Source of the DNA: Gammaproteobacteria bacterium
GTDB taxonomy: Bacteria > Pseudomonadota > Gammaproteobacteria > Pseudomonadales > Azotimanducaceae
Length of the DNA: 64,000 bases
Direction of reading: 5' to 3'
NCBI GenBank assembly: GCA_009841615.1
Contig: VXLL01000035.1
Location: 62,001-126,000 of the forward strand
The position numbers and the translations under genes are program-made. A model generated the notes under the pieces. That model saw only the letters and a program-made list of their open reading frames with translations, ran no database searches and was not told the origin of the DNA. The first letter of the stretch is position 1, and each line of letters begins with the position of its first letter. Shown piece by piece: positions 8,839-18,701 of the stretch.

Positions 8839-11214
8839 CTATTCTTCAATAGGACTCTCTGTTTGCTCGTATTCAACAGTTCTAAACAGATCGTCTGGTT
8901 CGTAATCCTGCATCGCAATTTGTTGGAAATCTAATCCCAGGACATCGAGAATCGGTTTCACGACTGGTTGTATCTGTTTCTGCAGGTAGTGTTCGTGATC
9001 TGGGTCGTGTGTCAGTATTTCTACTGGTTCAGGACCATCGGTGGTCATGACATACTCGATGATTCTGCTGGGGGATGCCAATTTTCGACCGGCTACGACA
9101 TATGGCGGGCTCACTTTTCGGTACTCATGAAGTGGCTTTCGTAAGCGTTTTTTATACACTAGCTTCTCGTCTAAAGTTCCAGCACGCAAATCAGCGATAT
9201 AAGCGCGTAGATAATCTTCAACTGATTCTTCTGCAAATAGTCTTCGAAACATTTCACGTTGTAGGTCTTTTGCAAGGTCGGTCCAGTCACGTCGCACGGA
9301 TTCAAGCCCTACGAACACAATCTTCTGAGATCGGTAATCGAAACCAACATAACGTTTCCTGGAACCGCTCTTTGAACGTCGCATGTGTTGTAAGAAAAAT
9401 TTTGTATAGAGATGTTCTAGCTCTATCTCGAGTTTGTTTTCGAGTTGCCATAACCGTCGAACATATGAAGCCAAATCGTAGTTAAACTCTTTGCGTAATT
9501 GATCCCCATGCTGAAAGGCGGTGTCCGCGTTGGTGATGTCGGACTCCACAAACACACTGTCCGTATCACCGTATAGAACAGCGTATCCATGGTCTTCAAA
9601 CCACGACTTCGCGAAACGCAGAAAGTGTCGTCCTAATGACGTTACTGAGTTCGCCATTTCTGGATTGTGGAAACGACTGAGTGGCGTCGCAAGCACACCA
9701 TAAAACGAGTTCATCAGAATCTTAATAGCTTGACTTGAGATTCGATCATCCACGGCTTTTGCTTGCTCCCGTTCCGTGAAAAGCTGATCTAGGAATGTAG
9801 GTAAGATTGCAGGATCGCGCCGATAGCAAGCATCATTGGTGGTACGTATGACATCTTCGGATTCGTCGTCGCCGGACAGAGTTAACGGGTCAATGTTGAA
9901 GGTTCTAATGATGCTGGGGTAAAGACTCCGATAGTCAAACGCCCACACATTGCGGTAATACCCAGGTTTTGGTTCTAGCACCAATGCTCCAGAATGCCGG
10001 TTGCGGTAGTGTTCTCTGTCGGTTAACATCGACGGCGCGCGGATTTTTCTTTGCTCCAACTGTGAGAGGTACACAAAATCAAACGCGGCGATGCTACTTG
10101 CGACACGATCCAGCGCCATACCTGTGAGTTTACTACGTTTGACGGCAAGCGAGATCAAGTTCAATTTTTCGATGATTTGGTAGGCAAGCCTTGCATCCGC
10201 CCTCGAGTATTCGACAAAACCTGCTAAGTCCTCATGGTATCGTGTGAGAATTTCGTTGGCACGATCATGTACTTTTTCAATAACCGCTTTCCCCTCACCC
10301 AGAACCTCTCGGGCAACCGCGTCCAGATTGTGTTCCGAGAAGGGAATAAACGCGCCACGAATCAAACCGATACCATCCAATACGATTCGACCTTGAATCA
10401 CGGCACGGCTCGCTCCAAAGAATCCGTGTGCGGAAAGAATTCTTACGTCAACATTAGATCTGCCTAATCGCAAACTCAAGCGATTTCTTCGGCCGATCCG
10501 CAGTAAAACAGCAAGGTCAAAGTCGATTACATTCCAACCTAAGAGTACATCTGGGTCCAACTCGCGTACACGTTCGATGAACAGCTGAATTGCTTCCACC
10601 GCCGAATCAACAGCGACCGTTCGTTCTGGCATTTGACGTTTCTTGGGATCCACTACGATCACTTCATCGGCGGTAGGTCCATACATTGAAATTGCGAGCA
10701 AGTCACGCGCTGAGGGATCAGTTTCTATGTCAAACGATAGCACTGTTGGTTGAAACTCAATAGTAGCTGGTCGAACTTCGGGGTCATTGAATACGACGTC
10801 AACTAGTGGATCATTGAACTCTGGAACTCCCGAAACTTCAATGCCCCCACGGATGTTGTTCCGGATCAAATACGCTTCCGAGAAACGCAAATCAGCTTCG
10901 TACGTTGGTATTTGTTGATGGTGCAGGCGATCCCGAACCGAGAACATGTCTCTAGGCGTTTTGAATAGTACTCTTACCGCTGAATGTCCATCCAGGGTGT
11001 GGTATTCCGAACTTTCTACCTTTTTTCCTTGCAGTGCTGGATGTCCAATGTCTTTGTCCCGTATGACGAAGTGTGGTTGCTGTCGAGTCTCTCGTATGAG
11101 GAACGACTGTCCATTCTCCAGTCGACCGTAGAGATATAGGACAGTTTTGTCACTTTCGATTCGATAGTTGGTTTGTAACAAAAAACCGCGAAAGGATTGC
11201 CGGACCATATCCAT
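8839..11214 (-). CDS. polB: DNA polymerase II (family B)
   Basis: A 791-residue family B polymerase, close to the 783 residues of E. coli Pol II. The 3'-5' exonuclease motifs are intact: SFDIETDPS (Exo I), GWNVIDFDL (Exo II) and YSRADARLAY (Exo III). Polymerase motif A is DYRSLYPSII, motif B contains KILMNSFYGV and motif C is YGDTDSVFV. Pol II restarts stalled forks and carries out translesion synthesis with proofreading. In E. coli it is LexA-controlled, but I found no convincing LexA box upstream here. The gene is tail-to-tail with the methyltransferase. Confidence 0.95.
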   Translation of the reverse strand: MDMVRQSFRGFLLQTNYRIESDKTVLYLYGRLENGQSFLIRETRQQPHFVIRDKDIGHPALQGKKVESSEYHTLDGHSAVRVLFKTPRDMFSVRDRLHHQQIPTYEADLRFSEAYLIRNNIRGGIEVSGVPEFNDPLVDVVFNDPEVRPATIEFQPTVLSFDIETDPSARDLLAISMYGPTADEVIVVDPKKRQMPERTVAVDSAVEAIQLFIERVRELDPDVLLGWNVIDFDLAVLLRIGRRNRLSLRLGRSNVDVRILSAHGFFGASRAVIQGRIVLDGIGLIRGAFIPFSEHNLDAVAREVLGEGKAVIEKVHDRANEILTRYHEDLAGFVEYSRADARLAYQIIEKLNLISLAVKRSKLTGMALDRVASSIAAFDFVYLSQLEQRKIRAPSMLTDREHYRNRHSGALVLEPKPGYYRNVWAFDYRSLYPSIIRTFNIDPLTLSGDDESEDVIRTTNDACYRRDPAILPTFLDQLFTEREQAKAVDDRISSQAIKILMNSFYGVLATPLSRFHNPEMANSVTSLGRHFLRFAKSWFEDHGYAVLYGDTDSVFVESDITNADTAFQHGDQLRKEFNYDLASYVRRLWQLENKLEIELEHLYTKFFLQHMRRSKSGSRKRYVGFDYRSQKIVFVGLESVRRDWTDLAKDLQREMFRRLFAEESVEDYLRAYIADLRAGTLDEKLVYKKRLRKPLHEYRKVSPPYVVAGRKLASPSRIIEYVMTTDGPEPVEILTHDPDHEHYLQKQIQPVVKPILDVLGLDFQQIAMQDYEPDDLFRTVEYEQTESPIEE

Positions 11215-11415
11215 ATCAGTAGAAATACGTACAGTATTATTATATTGTTTACGAACAACGAGAGATCAGATAATTGTTTAAATCTGAACTGATCGCAAAT
11301 GCGTCTCCTGCATCACCTGCTTGGGGTTTTCTAACGTCTTTTTAGGCAATTTGAGAAATATCTTCTCGTTACAATAATTTCCTTTCGTTGCAGTCCTACA
11401 CTTAGGGAAACAGGG

Positions 11416-11916
11416 ATGAGTCTAGTAGCTATTTTGATGGGATCAAGGTCGGATTGGCCGAAAATTCGTGCTGCCACTACTGTGTTGCAAGAGTTCGGCG
11501 TTCCCTTTGAAGTCAAGGTCACTTCTGCACACAGAACACCCAAACAGACCGCCGAGTACGTAACGACCGTAGAAGAAAACGGCTGTCAGGTGTTTATCTG
11601 TGCGGCCGGTGTCGCCGCTCATCTGGCAGGTGCCGTCGCTGCACATACGACTAAACCAGTGATCGGAATTCCAGTTGACGGCGGTCCTTTAAATGGATTT
11701 GACGCGTTGTTATCCACGGTACAGATGCCTGGAGGCGTTCCCGTTGCTACTGTTGCCATTGGATCCGCTGGTGCAAAGAACGCAGGTTATCTAGCGGTTC
11801 AGATTTTGGCACTATCGGACGCGATGCTCGCGCAAAAACTTCAAGCTGAAAGAGCAACAAACGTAACGAAAATTGCGGCAGACAATCAAGAGGTTCAACG
11901 CGAACTAGAGTCATAA
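11416..11916 (+). CDS. purE: N5-carboxyaminoimidazole ribonucleotide mutase
   Basis: A 166-residue class I PurE that interconverts N5-CAIR and CAIR in de novo purine synthesis. The substrate-binding motif MGSRSDWP is at the N-terminus, followed by SAHRTP and the glycine/alanine-rich [10 protein letters not shown] and GIPVDGG segments of the octamer's active site. It starts an apparent operon: tsaC follows after 3 bases, then SURF1 and SCO. The usual partner purK is not in this window; purC is present about 46 kb away. Confidence 0.95.
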   Translation: MSLVAILMGSRSDWPKIRAATTVLQEFGVPFEVKVTSAHRTPKQTAEYVTTVEENGCQVFICAAGVAAHLAGAVAAHTTKPVIGIPVDGGPLNGFDALLSTVQMPGGVPVATVAIGSAGAKNAGYLAVQILALSDAMLAQKLQAERATNVTKIAADNQEVQRELES

Positions 11917-11919
11917 AAA

Positions 11920-12468
11920 GTGCCCCCCAGTGAAGTCGAAAGAGCTGTAAAGTTTTTACAACAAGGCGGGGTGGTCGCACATGCGACTGAAGGCGTGTGG
12001 GGGCTCGCCTGCGACCCATGGAACGAGACCGCAGTAAACCGTGTACTTAAGATTAAAGAACGATCGATTGATCTAGGTTTTATCGTGATTGGTACCGATG
12101 TTTCCAGTTTCCAAGACGAGCTGGATGCCTTAGCGCCAGAGTTGCGACGAAAAGTCGAAGTTAGCTGGCCAGGACACGTAACTTGGATCTTACCCTCTAA
12201 ACGATTCCCGGACTGGGTTACAGGGAAGCGTCCTTCAGTCGCAGCGCGAGTTCCGGATCACAAACAAGCACGAAAACTAGCGATGCTCTTTGGAAAACCT
12301 GTTATCTCTACGTCGGCAAATGTCTCGGGCTCGGAACCTGCTTTGACAATGGAAGAAGTTTGTCAACAGTTTGGTGAGTTAGTTGAATTTGTCTTGCCGG
12401 GCGAGATCGGCACTGCCGTTGGACCCAGTACAATTCGGAACGCTGTCAATGACATCACAGTTCGGTGA
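11920..12468 (+). CDS. tsaC: threonylcarbamoyl-AMP synthase
   Basis: A 182-residue YrdC-domain protein about the size of E. coli TsaC (190). It makes L-threonylcarbamoyl-AMP from threonine, bicarbonate and ATP, the first step of t6A37 tRNA modification. Visible family motifs are EGVWGLACDP, KERSIDLGFIVIG, WPGHVTWI, STSANVSG and GPSTIRNA. The start is GTG at 11920, three bases after the purE stop, which implies translational coupling. It lacks the C-terminal Sua5 domain, so it is the short TsaC type. Confidence 0.92.
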   Translation: MPPSEVERAVKFLQQGGVVAHATEGVWGLACDPWNETAVNRVLKIKERSIDLGFIVIGTDVSSFQDELDALAPELRRKVEVSWPGHVTWILPSKRFPDWVTGKRPSVAARVPDHKQARKLAMLFGKPVISTSANVSGSEPALTMEEVCQQFGELVEFVLPGEIGTAVGPSTIRNAVNDITVR

Positions 12469-12507
12469 ATTCTTGACTATCACAGTCCTACAAACACTCT
12501 TTTCGTC

Positions 12508-13218
12508 GTGAACAAACTATTCGACAAGAAACCTCCGGGAGGCTGGTCGATGCTTGCACTTGTAGGTCTCGCCCTGCTCGCTACGATCTCGCTTTCCGTG
12601 TGGCAACTTACCAAAGGGATAGAAAAACACCAGGAACGCACAGGTTACATAGCGCGGTTGCAGGAGGAAGCCATCGAGGAAACCGAATATCAGGAACAAG
12701 AGTCCGCGTATCGACAATTACGACTTCGTGGTAGGTTCATAAAGGATCGGTCATTCGTTGTAGGTTATCAGCGACACAATCAGCTACCTGGTTACTGGAT
12801 TGTGACTCCATTCCGCACAAACTACGGAGTATTCCTCGTCAATCGTGGATGGCTCCCAATACAGCAGAGTTTTCTCGAAATTCCAAAATTTGAGACTCCT
12901 GATGGTACTGTAGAAATTACGGGCGTGATTTGGTCGCATAAACACTTTCAGTCGGATAGGTCGTACGACAAACAGGGTTGGCCTAAACGCGTGAAGAGAT
13001 TGAATCTTAAAAAAATGGCGGAAATAACTGAAGCGTACGAAGACGAAATACGATTGCTCGCTGGTAACCCTGGCTCTTTTACACCGATACAATTATTAGT
13101 TGAGAATGAACCAGCAATGCATTGGGGATATGCTTTCCAATGGCTTCTGATCGGTGGACTCGTAGTCAGTGCTTACTGGTTCTTTGGTATTCGAAGAGGC
13201 GAGGTGGGGAGAAGATAG
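12508..13218 (+). CDS. SURF1-family cytochrome c oxidase assembly protein
   Basis: A 236-residue inner-membrane protein with the SURF1 layout: an N-terminal transmembrane helix (about residues 14-33), a periplasmic domain with the conserved LRLRGRF and VNRGWLP segments, and a C-terminal helix starting MHWGYAFQWLLIG. SURF1 assists haem a insertion into cytochrome oxidase subunit I. The start is GTG at 12508. It lies between tsaC and a SCO gene; the SCO neighbour supports a role in oxidase maturation, although oxidase subunits are not in the window. Confidence 0.9.
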   Translation: MNKLFDKKPPGGWSMLALVGLALLATISLSVWQLTKGIEKHQERTGYIARLQEEAIEETEYQEQESAYRQLRLRGRFIKDRSFVVGYQRHNQLPGYWIVTPFRTNYGVFLVNRGWLPIQQSFLEIPKFETPDGTVEITGVIWSHKHFQSDRSYDKQGWPKRVKRLNLKKMAEITEAYEDEIRLLAGNPGSFTPIQLLVENEPAMHWGYAFQWLLIGGLVVSAYWFFGIRRGEVGRR

Positions 13219-13219
13219 A

Positions 13220-13864
13220 GTGAAAAAGTATCAAGCATTCTTTTTTTTCGCTGCGGTAATGCTAGCGCTTGGTGGGTTGTTCTGGTTTGGACAAGCGAAT
13301 AAAGATCGACCATTAGATACCGAACAACTTAAAGCTCTCGGGTTTGTACAACTACCATCTCCGCGTGTGTTAGAAGGCATAGAGCTATTGACCCAATCAG
13401 GCGAACTATTTGATGGGTCGCAATTAAAGGGCAAGTGGACGTACGCGTTTTTTGGATATACCAACTGCCCAGATATCTGCCCAGTATATATGAGTATCTT
13501 GGAACGAACCGTCGATAGATTTCAGGACTCGTTAACTACGGAAGAATTCGCGTTGTTTCAAGGGATGTTTGTGTCCGTAGATCCAGCTCGCGATGGAGTT
13601 GAAGAGGTTCGCGAGTTCGTCGCGAGGTATTCAGATTCGTTTTTAGGAATTACTGGATCGGAGACAAAGATTAAAGACTTTGCTGAGCAGGTTGGGGTTG
13701 GCTATGAACGCATTCCATCCAGATCCGAGTTGCAATATCTTGTCGAGCACCAAGGCCACCTCGTGGTGTTTAATCCCCAGGGTTACTGTATGGGTTACAT
13801 TAAGGAGCCTTTCGACACGGTAAAACTAACAAAACTCTATCAACATCTGGTCAAACACGGCTAA
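13220..13864 (+). CDS. SCO1/SenC-family copper chaperone
   Basis: A 214-residue membrane-anchored thioredoxin-fold protein that delivers copper to the CuA site of cytochrome c oxidase. The copper ligands are visible as CPDIC (CxxxC) and a downstream histidine in the VEHQGHLVVF segment. An N-terminal helix (about residues 8-25) anchors it. A longer frame opens upstream at 13169, but GTG at 13220 is preferred: it lies one base after the SURF1 stop and is preceded by GGGGAG. It is coupled to SURF1 and forms the end of the purE-tsaC-SURF1-SCO set. Confidence 0.9.
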   Translation: MKKYQAFFFFAAVMLALGGLFWFGQANKDRPLDTEQLKALGFVQLPSPRVLEGIELLTQSGELFDGSQLKGKWTYAFFGYTNCPDICPVYMSILERTVDRFQDSLTTEEFALFQGMFVSVDPARDGVEEVREFVARYSDSFLGITGSETKIKDFAEQVGVGYERIPSRSELQYLVEHQGHLVVFNPQGYCMGYIKEPFDTVKLTKLYQHLVKHG

Positions 13865-13920
13865 CGTACTGCGTAGGCTAGAAAATGACTGGTGGTCTGC
13901 TCAGAAGTAGTTTGTTCAGT

Positions 13921-14904
13921 TCAGATGGATGTAACTAGTTCATGAATTTGGAAGGGATGCGATAGATGCGTTCGGGAAATTTCAGTAAATTCCTCAGGGT
14001 CTTTGCGCGGAAACCCCTCAGGTAAATCGTCTCGCACTGAGACCTCGAGTCTAGATAACCAAAAGCAAACAGCGGCGTACAACAGAAAGTTCGGGAAACA
14101 CCAGTATTCCGTGTTTTTGAAATTCCTTATCGAGTTGTACTCGCGTAACATTGCAAATGTCTTCTCACGATCCAAGCTTCCGTTGTCTGTACACCAATCG
14201 TTGATTGCAATTGCTAGGTCGAACAACCAAAAACCGTAGCCTGCGTGATGAAAGTCCAGTACCCCACACAATCCATGTTCGTTAAACAGAACATTGTCTC
14301 TGAATAGATCGCCATGAATGATACCCTGTGGTATCCGTTGAATCTCGTTCCTATCTAACATTGACTCCACCCGATTGATGGCTCGACGTAGCATTCTGGA
14401 GTCCTCTTTGGGTAACGCCTGATGACACTCTGACGCGGTTCTTTTTATCCAGTCTAGTTTCCGTTCGTAAGCAATGTCTAAGGCTAATGGTTTGAGGATT
14501 AAATGCATCCGTGCTAAGAATCGTCCGATTGCTGCACAGTGCTGTGTGGTAGGATAAACCACATGATTTCCTGGCAGTCGATCGTAAATGAGAACGTCTC
14601 GACCATTGTGATTGACAATCGTAGAACCATCGCTAGTACTTACCAACTTGGGTACTGGTAAACCTCGCTCGGAGCAACGCTCCAACGCGGCTAACACTAG
14701 TGAGCGATTATCTGTTTCGCGCTCAAGTACTGTAAGAACAAACTCAGTGCGATCCGTGCCAGAGCTGTCCTGTTGGACACTTAAAAAATAATTGGAATTC
14801 TCAATTCCGTGGGTGGTTTCGCGAAAGTTGTCAACTGAACCTAACCTGTACTGTTCAAGTATATGGTCGATATCGGACCGATGGAGTTCGGTAATTACTG
14901 CCAC
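13921..14904 (-). CDS. thrB: homoserine kinase (APH-fold, type II)
   Basis: A 327-residue homoserine kinase of the aminoglycoside phosphotransferase fold, as in Pseudomonas, not the GHMP-type enzyme of E. coli. It phosphorylates homoserine in threonine synthesis. Diagnostic parts are the N-terminal GIENSNYFLS, the catalytic loop HGDLFRDNVLF and the metal-binding VLDFHHAGYG. It is followed upstream by the DUF2782 gene 12 bases away, and the pair is divergent from polA, the arrangement known in pseudomonads. No GHMP homoserine kinase is seen in the window. Confidence 0.92.
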   Translation of the reverse strand: MAVITELHRSDIDHILEQYRLGSVDNFRETTHGIENSNYFLSVQQDSSGTDRTEFVLTVLERETDNRSLVLAALERCSERGLPVPKLVSTSDGSTIVNHNGRDVLIYDRLPGNHVVYPTTQHCAAIGRFLARMHLILKPLALDIAYERKLDWIKRTASECHQALPKEDSRMLRRAINRVESMLDRNEIQRIPQGIIHGDLFRDNVLFNEHGLCGVLDFHHAGYGFWLFDLAIAINDWCTDNGSLDREKTFAMLREYNSIRNFKNTEYWCFPNFLLYAAVCFWLSRLEVSVRDDLPEGFPRKDPEEFTEISRTHLSHPFQIHELVTSI

Positions 14905-14916
14905 TTAGGTCCGATG

Positions 14917-15219
14917 TTAGAATCGCTTGAGAATCCATTTTGGGACTAATTTTTCTGCTCGTTCTAAATCTCCAAAATGCTTTGACGGGTCCTCTGGTAC
15001 TAGGTAATAAGGCTTACCTCGTTTCGGTACGACTTTAATCATCACCAGCCGACCATTGTGCCGGAACTCGTGGATAGACTTTTTTTCAGATTCGACCAGA
15101 ACCACATCGGGTCCCTTAACCTTTTTCTCCTCCGGTTCCTTTTCGTCGTCAGCAACGAGAGTTCCGGAACAGAACAGTAATATAACGCCAATGCCTAATA
15201 AACTAGTCAGTACTTTCAT
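14917..15219 (-). CDS. DUF2782 family small exported protein
   Basis: A 100-residue protein with a signal peptide (about residues 1-23) and a charged mature part containing HEFRHNGRLVMIKVVPKRGKPYYLV, the conserved core of DUF2782. The function is unknown. A good Shine-Dalgarno sequence (GAGGTGA) precedes the ATG. It lies between thrB and polA, the position the family occupies in many gammaproteobacteria, so this looks like inherited gene order and not a local insertion. Confidence 0.87.
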   Translation of the reverse strand: MKVLTSLLGIGVILLFCSGTLVADDEKEPEEKKVKGPDVVLVESEKKSIHEFRHNGRLVMIKVVPKRGKPYYLVPEDPSKHFGDLERAEKLVPKWILKRF

Positions 15220-15258
15220 GTATCACCTCTACTCCATATAGACCAAGGAAAGCTAGAC

Positions 15259-17952
15259 ATGTCCGGTTCCCACCCACTAATTCTGGTAGATGGCTCACAT
15301 TACCTTTATCGAGCCTTCTACGCCATGCCCAATCTTCAGACTTCAACAGGTCAACCGACTGGCGCGATCCGTGGCGTGGTGAATATGTTGCTAAATCTTA
15401 TGCACGAGTATACCCAAGCTCCAATTGCAGTGATATTCGATACGGCAAAACCTACCTTCCGGCACAGCATGTACAAGGAATATAAAGCCACGAGACCACC
15501 GATGCAGGACGAAATGGTGCAGCAAATCGATCTAACGTACGAAGCAATTCGAAAGTTAGGTTTGTCAGTACTCATGTTGGATGGATTTGAAGCGGATGAC
15601 ATCATCGGAACCTTAGCTCGACTGGCAGAAGAAAAAGATCAAAAAGTGTTGATTATTTCATCAGACAAAGATCTCGCGCAACTGGTGAACGACAATGTCA
15701 AGCTCCTTGATTCGATGTTTGATCGATCTCTAGATCGCAAAGGCGTGATTGAAAAGTTTGCAGTGACACCAGAGCAAATCATTGACTTTTTAACGCTGAC
15801 CGGAGATACCTCTGACAATATTCCGGGCGTTGACAAGGTAGGTCCAAAGACGGCAGCAAAATGGTTGGGCGAATATGGTTCGCTAGACAACATTCTCGAA
15901 CATAGAGATCAAATCAAAGGAAAGATCGGTGAGAATTTACGCGCTGCGGTAGCGCATCTCGATCTGTCGCGAGAACTGGTAAGAATTAAGTGCGACGTCG
16001 AGTTAGGAATTGAACTTGAAGACCTCGCTCGCAAGCCCATAGATGCCGAAGTACTAACCGACATGTTTGAACAACTGGAATTTCGCACGCTCGTGCGTCG
16101 TTTGAAGGATTTGGACGAAACTACAACTTCGAAGGGCTTGGGAACTTCCTATGAGATTGTCACTGACCCGTTCACGTTGAATACTTGGGTAGACCGAATC
16201 CGCCAGCACCAACAAATCGTACTAGAGACCCGAACCCGCCGTAATGACACTTCAGTAGCCGGTGGCTTTATGGGAATTGGCATTGCAACTGACGAACATC
16301 GCGCTGCATATATTCCGCTAACGCACACAGATTCCGAATTCCGACAGCTCACAGTAGAGACCGTCCTTACAGCTCTAAAACCTGTACTTGAAGACACAAG
16401 CATCGTGAAAATTGGTAATGGTCTCAAATCGACTGTGAAGTGCTTGCTTGCTTCTGGAATCGAATTGAAGGGCGAGATATGGGACACTGCACTGATGTCG
16501 TATGTGTTGAACAGTTCTGCACCAGGAGGTCATTATTCTTCAGCCCTCTCTTCTAGACATCTTCAACACACCACCATCGACCCAAAAACGCTTGTAGGAA
16601 GTGGTGTGAATCAAATTTCTCTTGTGGAAGCGCCTATACCCGAAACAGCCATGTTTATAGGCGAATTGGTAGCAGTAAACGTGCGGGTATTTCCCACATT
16701 ACGACAACAGTTAGAGGCTTTGACGAAGTGTTCGTTCGTGTATTCGAATATCGAATGCCCTTTGTTGACCACGCTAGCACGTATTGAGAATAACGGCGTA
16801 CGACTTATACGCGAACCAATAGACAAGTTAGGTGAAGAATTGAAGTCTCGCGCCGAAGAACTTACATCCAAGGCCTACGGACTAGCGGGACGGCCATTTG
16901 GTTTAAATTCGCCAAAACAACTCCAAGAAGTGTTATATGACGAGCTGGGACTACCAGCCCCACGAAAAACTCGTACTGGTACTCGTTCTACCTCCGAAGA
17001 GATTCTTCGGGACTTAAGATCAGAGCACGAACTACCGGGAGTAGTGTTGGAGTACCGAGCCGCGACAAAGTTGAAATCGACCTACACGGACCAACTAGGG
17101 AATTACATTCATCCAACGTCAGGGCGAGTACACACGACATACGACCAAACGAATGCAATTACGGGTCGTTTGGCGTCCTCCGGACCGAATTTACAGAACA
17201 TTCCCATCCGAACTGCGGACGGTCGCAGACTACGCGAAGCATTTGTTGCGAAAGAAGGTTCAGTGTTGCTCGCTGCTGACTATTCGCAAATCGAGCTACG
17301 GATAATGGCGCATTTGTCAGGAGACGAAGGGTTGCAAGAAGCATTCCAACACGGACGCGACATTCATCGGGCTACTGCGAGCGAAATGTTTCGGGTACCT
17401 TATGACGCGGTTTCGGACGAAATGCGCCGGCAAGCAAAGGGTATAAACTTTGGCTTGATTTACGGTATGGGGGTGTTCGGTCTCGCGCAGCACCTAGGAA
17501 TCGATCGAAGTATGGCAAAGCAATTTATCGAGAATTACTTTGAACACTACCCCGGTGTATTGCGGTACATGGACACGACTAAAGAATATGCGCAGGAGCA
17601 TGGTTTTGTGGAGACGCTTTTTGGTCGGCGCATCTACCTTGATGACATCCAGAGTAGCACTGCTGCCCGGCGGGCCTATGCGGAACGCGTCGCGATTAAT
17701 GCGCCGATGCAAGGTACCGCGGCGGACATTATCAAACTGGCGACTGTCGCGATTGATGAATATCTAGCGGGCTCAGCTGTAGACGCCAGAATGGTACTGC
17801 ACGTACACGACGAGATCGTCTTTGAAGTTTCTGAAGAGCAAACGGAGACATTACAACAATCGATTGTCCCCGTTATGCAAGAAGTCGCCGAGTTGGATGT
17901 CGAGCTTGTTGTTGACGTGGGAGTCGGAGCAAATTGGCGGGAAGCTCACTAG
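15259..17952 (+). CDS. polA: DNA polymerase I with a degenerate proofreading domain
   Basis: An 897-residue PolA with an N-terminal 5'-3' exonuclease (LVDGSHYLYRAFYA, EADDIIGTLA, LTGDTSDNIPGV), a central 3'-5' exonuclease-like domain and a C-terminal polymerase (DYSQIELRIMAHLS, KGINFGLIYGMGVFG, LHVHDEIVFE). The central domain has lost the metal ligands: the E. coli FDTETD motif aligns with LETRTR, KYDRG with KSTVK, and YAAED with FIGEL. By comparison with Taq polymerase it should fill gaps and remove primers without proofreading. The engB gene overlaps its 3' end by 4 bases on the other strand. Confidence 0.95.
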   Translation: MSGSHPLILVDGSHYLYRAFYAMPNLQTSTGQPTGAIRGVVNMLLNLMHEYTQAPIAVIFDTAKPTFRHSMYKEYKATRPPMQDEMVQQIDLTYEAIRKLGLSVLMLDGFEADDIIGTLARLAEEKDQKVLIISSDKDLAQLVNDNVKLLDSMFDRSLDRKGVIEKFAVTPEQIIDFLTLTGDTSDNIPGVDKVGPKTAAKWLGEYGSLDNILEHRDQIKGKIGENLRAAVAHLDLSRELVRIKCDVELGIELEDLARKPIDAEVLTDMFEQLEFRTLVRRLKDLDETTTSKGLGTSYEIVTDPFTLNTWVDRIRQHQQIVLETRTRRNDTSVAGGFMGIGIATDEHRAAYIPLTHTDSEFRQLTVETVLTALKPVLEDTSIVKIGNGLKSTVKCLLASGIELKGEIWDTALMSYVLNSSAPGGHYSSALSSRHLQHTTIDPKTLVGSGVNQISLVEAPIPETAMFIGELVAVNVRVFPTLRQQLEALTKCSFVYSNIECPLLTTLARIENNGVRLIREPIDKLGEELKSRAEELTSKAYGLAGRPFGLNSPKQLQEVLYDELGLPAPRKTRTGTRSTSEEILRDLRSEHELPGVVLEYRAATKLKSTYTDQLGNYIHPTSGRVHTTYDQTNAITGRLASSGPNLQNIPIRTADGRRLREAFVAKEGSVLLAADYSQIELRIMAHLSGDEGLQEAFQHGRDIHRATASEMFRVPYDAVSDEMRRQAKGINFGLIYGMGVFGLAQHLGIDRSMAKQFIENYFEHYPGVLRYMDTTKEYAQEHGFVETLFGRRIYLDDIQSSTAARRAYAERVAINAPMQGTAADIIKLATVAIDEYLAGSAVDARMVLHVHDEIVFEVSEEQTETLQQSIVPVMQEVAELDVELVVDVGVGANWREAH

Positions 17953-18554
17953 CTCGCTGCAAGATCAAACCAATCGAAGATTTTTTGCAGGACTGCTCCA
18001 GTACCCTTACCTGATTTCGACGAAAACAAAACGACATCTGCCAGCTGGTAGTCTCCTAGTATTTCTTGTAGGGCGCGCAGACATGTGGTATGTTCCTTTT
18101 GCTTTGCTTTATCGACTTTATTCAGCAATATGAGCAATGGTAATTGTCGCTCGCGGCACCACGCAAGCATCTCTATATCGAGCGGCTGAGGTGGGTGTCG
18201 GGAATCGATGATTAAGACTAGGCCGATTAAATTTGACCTTTCCTTGAGGTACCGGTCTACCGCGTGTCCCCACTCAGCCTGTTTGCGTTTACTGACCCTT
18301 GCGTATCCATAACCGGGGAGATCGACTAGGCGACCGTGGTACGAGGTACCAAAAAAGTTTATTAATTGTGTTCGTCCCGGAGTCTTACTTACTCGTGCTA
18401 GCGACTTGGTACCCGTGATTCGATTAAGACAGCTAGACTTTCCTGAATTTGAACGCCCTATAAAAGCAATCTCCGGAATTGAATCCTGCGGACACTCCTC
18501 AAGACTTGATGCACTGGTGAGAAACTTTGCCGATATTCGGGTTGTGTCGTTCAA
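17949..18554 (-). CDS. engB: ribosome biogenesis GTPase EngB/YsxC
   Basis: A 201-residue Obg-like small GTPase needed for 50S subunit assembly. The G1 loop is GRSNSGKSS, G3 is DLPGYG, G4 is NKVDKA and G5 is SSKSGKG. The apparent start is TTG at 18554, since no ATG lies before the conserved FIGRSNSGKS segment except much further inside; no strong Shine-Dalgarno is seen. It is tail-to-tail with polA with a 4-base overlap, the usual polA/engB neighbourhood of gammaproteobacteria. Confidence 0.92.
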   Translation of the reverse strand: MNDTTRISAKFLTSASSLEECPQDSIPEIAFIGRSNSGKSSCLNRITGTKSLARVSKTPGRTQLINFFGTSYHGRLVDLPGYGYARVSKRKQAEWGHAVDRYLKERSNLIGLVLIIDSRHPPQPLDIEMLAWCRERQLPLLILLNKVDKAKQKEHTTCLRALQEILGDYQLADVVLFSSKSGKGTGAVLQKIFDWFDLAAS

Positions 18555-18603
18555 TTTTCTATCGCACTACAACTAAAATTTTTCAGTACTGTGTGTTTTC
18601 GGT

Positions 18604-18701
18604 TCTACACTGTGTTCTCGTAAATACACTGGGGAAACGCGAGTGTAGATAAACATACCGTGAACATCGTTAAGTTACCTATTGAACACAATGGAAACGC
18701 G
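18604..18701. promoter_or_regulatory. repeats in the promoter region of the first dsbA-like gene
   Basis: The 238-base divergent spacer between engB and the first dsbA-like gene contains an 8-bp inverted repeat, TCTACACT (18604-18611) and AGTGTAGA (18642-18649). It also holds two direct copies of GGAAACGCG at 18633-18641 and 18693-18701, exactly 60 bases apart. These could be regulator sites for the thiol/cytochrome cluster. No known consensus is recognised. Confidence 0.3.

Noticed and set aside
11160-11260. Possible LexA box upstream of polB
   Set aside because: The sequence near the start (CTGTACGTATTTCTAC) matches only the first half of the CTG-N10-CAG consensus and lacks the second half.
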